Below, piece after piece: positions 60,074 through 64,000 of a stretch of DNA of 64,000 nt. Location of the stretch: NCBI GenBank assembly GCA_035610835.1, contig CM069446.1, positions 71,595,062-71,659,061 of the forward strand, read 5' to 3'. Source of the DNA: Ophiura sarsii (taxonomy: Eukaryota > Echinodermata > Ophiuroidea > Amphilepidida > Ophiuridae). The notes beneath the pieces were generated by a model, which was not told the origin of the DNA, made no database searches, and saw nothing but the letters and a program-made list of their open reading frames with translations. Within the stretch, counting starts at the first letter, position 1. The number at the start of each line of letters is the position of its first letter. The translations under genes were made by a program, and so were the position numbers.

Positions 60074-63000
60074 GGTCCAGTTTCAAAATGCTTCGATCTC
60101 TTATTCCTTTTCCCCACTCTAAGTCAACATATCAAGCTTGTATGGAAAAAAGTGCCATCACTAATCTCTCCAATTGACCACGTGGCGGAATGATGAAGTT
60201 GAAGGTACACTTCTCAATATTACCTACAAATACAAGTACCATATTTTGATTAAGTGATGATTATTCCACCTATTTACATATTGCATTCACATTTGTGATT
60301 GTATTGTATTCAGAAGATGCTAATGTTGATAGAAAGTGGACATATTTGTACAGGTACACATCTTTTTTACATTTTAGATTCACACAGTTAGGTAGCATTT
60401 TCAGGCTCTCAATACTTTGAAACATGAGGTTGAGTCACTTTGTATACTTTCACCAAGATGATTTTAATGAACATTTATTTTCATGTACCTCAAAGAGGGG
60501 GAATGACCCTTTCTGGAAAATTTAGAATATTGAGCATGCGCCCGAAACTTAAGTACATAGAGGAATGTGGACATTTTTTTATTCGTAGGTAACAGTTAAT
60601 GTATACGTAGGTATAAGAGAAGTAAAACTGTATTGAATTAATGTTGTACTTAATTTATGCTGCATTCTGGGGGTGAAATGATCATGCACGGTTGTTAACA
60701 ATATTTGTTTTTAAATAAACATGTTAAAACATGTTTAAATCCTAATATTATGGACATATTCCCCAATAGTTTACTTTAAATAGATACTAGAATATTAATT
60801 TAATGTTGAAAAAATACACAATATCTTACTCTCAGTTGTAATTTTAAATAGGTTTTATTGAGAACAAAATATCAAGCAACATTTTTAAGCATTCCTATAA
60901 GAGAAAAACATGTTCAGACTTAAAGCACGGTAGCTAATATTGCAATAATCAAAGTATTCGTAGGTAACACATTTGTTCTCAACTTCAACTTCGTTGACTA
61001 AGAACGGTTGGATTCTTTGATTTTACATATGTTTAAGAGGCAAAATTGTACTCGACGTAGTTTTTATGCCCTGAATCGCGTGTGAGGGTGAATGTCGTAC
61101 AGCAAAATAAAAAGGTATCTTGCTTGACGTTAAAAGTTGATAATATAAGAATGTGCGCTCAGCACTGCTTTTACAAAACAATCAGAATTGCGTAATATTC
61201 AACATTTGAATAAAAAGCAAGATTAACCAAATAAACATTAAAATTATATAAAACTATGTTCCTATTTCTAAGATATAAAAGAAAACATCCTAAACATCAA
61301 TAAACTCACTAGGCCTATATAATACTGTTAGTATTGTTGATCATCTAATTTGGTTAAGGAATGTTGATTAAAATTAATTTACACATGATAATTACGGCAG
61401 AAAATGTTTTATTATGCTAACGTATCTGATCATCCAATTTTGTAAGTGTCTTTCTTGCTTGACTTTCAATTATTAGGAATGTGCGTTTAACTTCTACAAA
61501 ACAGTCAGAAGTGTGTAATATTTAACATATGATGACAACATACATATCGCACTGGGTTAAAATTTCGTAAAGGTATAGTTAAACAATCAATTAACTCGCT
61601 AGTAATAATATTCTTACTCATCTCATTTGGTAGATAGCATGTTCATCATTAAAACTAAACATAATAAAATATTAAGCATATAGAAACATTTTAAGTAAGA
61701 TACCTCTGATCATTCAGCCTCGTAATCTCTACTTAACAAGTTTAGTGGATCTTGTTGTATTCTTTGTGTAGTTAGTTCTTCATCTCTCTCTTGTCACGAG
61801 GATGAATATCTAGTAGAACAGAATTACTCTTTGTTTATTATAGGACATTTTAGAATGTTAAGAATGAACGTTTCAGTTTCCGTGTGAATCCAAAGTATTG
61901 GATCGAATCAACTATTGAACATTTCTTCATGCCATCATTAATTAGAAAGCAAGCGGTTTTCTTTTAGCAAACAGTTTGATTTGCCTGTAATTCATAGTCT
62001 TGAATGTCAGGTTATTTGTTTTAAGCAATAAAACAACCGGTTGTCTTCCTCAATTTGTTCTAAATGAAGGAGGCAAGTGAGTCTTCTAGCAGTTATCATT
62101 TTGAATAGCTGTTTTAAACACGAAAGCCAGATCGCATTTTAATTCATTTAACATAACTTTGAAATAATTTCATATCAGACCTTACATTATATATATAAGT
62201 TTAATATGAGCCGAACATGTTCAAAGTCTAGTACATTCAAATGTCGTGCATTTCAGTCCACAGCGGAATAAAGCACATACAACTTACAGCAAGACATTCA
62301 GTTGTCAGATTATAATTAAGATATAATTTCCTAGTTGGGAAATTGTATCATTCTAAAAGTCGTGCATAGTCAGTTTTTATCGAGTTTCAACCGGAGGCAA
62401 ATTCCGTTTGACATAGAATCACCAATATGAAATATCTTGTCAGATGTAGACAAAATAGGAATTTTATGTTTAAAAATTCAATGTTGTTAGATTTAAAAAC
62501 ACTAATCTAATTTGCCACGACAGAGATATTGTCGGGCATGTGCCTTTCATTGTGATTTTCTTTTAAATCAATCACTGCTTAGTTCAATTACACTAATTAA
62601 TGAATGTCGGAAGCATTATTCATGAACCATTTTTGATTTGAGACTGAAATCAGTTAGGCCTACCCTTGATTCCCTCCCACCTTTAAAAAAAAGGGAAAAT
62701 GTTTTACTAAATTTCTTGTTCACTTAAAATACGTTTCGGTGACATTACACAACCTGCCCGAGCAAAAATGAAGCAAGTTATTTTACATTTGTGACACATG
62801 AATTCCATTTTCAAATACAAATATAATAATGGCCAATATTATGTACCTCGGTAGTCACTTCTCTGCAATTCCAGGGGAAAGTGTGGTAACTACGCATACA
62901 TCATATCGACAAGCTGGTTTAAAACAATATTACGCACCAAACGATATTATTCCTGTCTTATACATTCCTGCTAAATATTTACATAATATTAGGTGCAAAT

Positions 63001-64000
63001 GAAAGCGAAAAACAAATACAGGAATTGTACCATGCTCATTAACTAATATATCGGTTACCTACGAATACAAAATGGAATATGAATAAATTGATTATGAAGC
63101 CGAAATTGCATGGATATTATGACTAAATGTACCCATTTTAGACGATCGACGTGTAATCTATGGATATAAATAACATTCATTCACTCAAACTCCAACAAAA
63201 AATATGTTCTCGGCAAAACCAGTGTGATTACACCATGCATTTTATTTAAATTAACACCTCCTATTTTCATTTAATAAGGGAATATTAATGTTCCCCTCCA
63301 AATATAAATCTAATAATATATCCAATCAGATTGTATATATGATTGCGCACTGCTTGTATGTAAAATCAAATCATTTAGGGCCAATATGCACCGTGTATAT
63401 TATTGAATGTTGCCTACATATACATGTTACCTCCGAATACAACATGAAGTCAATGCACGAGAAGCTGTTATTGAATATTTATATAAACATTAATCACGCC
63501 CATTGCGATTTAAATCAACTGTCAGAGGATATGTCTTTGCGTGAATAGCATAAAAAACTACACTAATAGGAGTAACAAGATTGAGACAGAGGGAGGCTCT
63601 ATTCAATCAACTTTTAAGACAACAACAAATTATTTATGCACTTGTACGCAAACTACAGCATTTTGTGAAAAGTTACTTACTTCATACTTCACTTATTCTA
63701 TAGATATCATTCACTAATCTGTGTTTATATTAAAATGGCAGTGTTTTAAATAGGTATTCGGAGGTAATGCATTTTGTTTACCAAACCGATCGTTTCCGCT
63801 TTTAAAATTTCTAACAATTTTATCATTTAAGTATTTAACATATTTAGGTATCCTTACAGCACAAATTACACTACCTCAGGCGAATTCTTCCCCGAAAGTG
63901 AGATTTAACAAAACATGTATTGGTAGGTAACGTCAAAACTTACCACAGCAAAAAAAATCACAACAATTCAGGGGATTGATCAAAAGTAACAAAAATTACA
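60074..64000. other. AT-rich region without recognised genes
   Basis: Nearly 4 kb with no convincing exon. The motif TATTCGTAGGTAAC or its inverse recurs with small changes near 60229, 60585, 60957, 63055, 63430, 63754 and 63922. The ORF at 63288-63548 shows no known motif. Confidence 0.4.

Overview
The window is eukaryotic, AT-rich, intron-containing and repeat-dense. The short string TAGGCCTA recurs outside genes. It also carries a tRNA-derived SINE, a Penelope-like retroelement, a non-LTR fragment and many foldback elements. Together with a secreted protein built only of F5/8C (discoidin) domains, this suggests a marine invertebrate deuterostome, most likely an echinoderm. That assignment is inference, because no host marker gene is present.

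The main content is one minus-strand gene spanning about 44.4 kb down to 8 kb or lower. A start exon (44310-44471) encodes a signal peptide and ends in phase 1. Ten tandem genomic units of about 2.93 kb follow, between about 40276 and 7894. Each unit holds three exons (197, 198 and 139 nt) that together encode one complete F5/8C domain plus linker (178 codons). Outer splice phases are 1-1 and inner phases are 0 and 0, so any number of units stays in frame. All thirty domain exons are open with good splice sites. The predicted product is a secreted protein of about 1,820 residues with ten near-identical discoidin domains. Its architecture matches the echinoderm adhesion protein nectin, which has six such domains, but is longer. 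The two edge units share variants that the eight inner units lack, which points to internal expansion or homogenisation. Introns are nearly as conserved as exons. Every unit also carries, in its A-B intron, a tRNA-Ser-like Pol III promoter relic and an opposite-strand acidic ORF ending at a splice donor.

One unit (domain 9) is interrupted in an intron by a 3.07 kb frameshifted Penelope-like element with a 12-bp target duplication. The insertion therefore followed amplification.

Flanks: 1-7.8 kb holds a 693-bp palindromic element between TTAA sites, a SINE pair, an inverted-repeat element and a 180-200 bp degenerate satellite. From 40.3 to 48.3 kb, the region upstream of and around the signal exon, there are four inverted-repeat elements, one mariner-like with a TA duplication. 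From 48.6 to 50.4 kb lies a 75/76-bp minisatellite with a 529-bp higher-order repeat. From 51 to 58.7 kb are long poly(C)/poly(G) tracts, a 2.4-kb GC-rich foldback with arms near 960 bp, smaller hairpins and a G-rich tract. From 59.2 to 60.1 kb is a dead CR1/L2-like reverse transcriptase fragment. The rest, to 64 kb, is AT-rich with no gene I can recognise.
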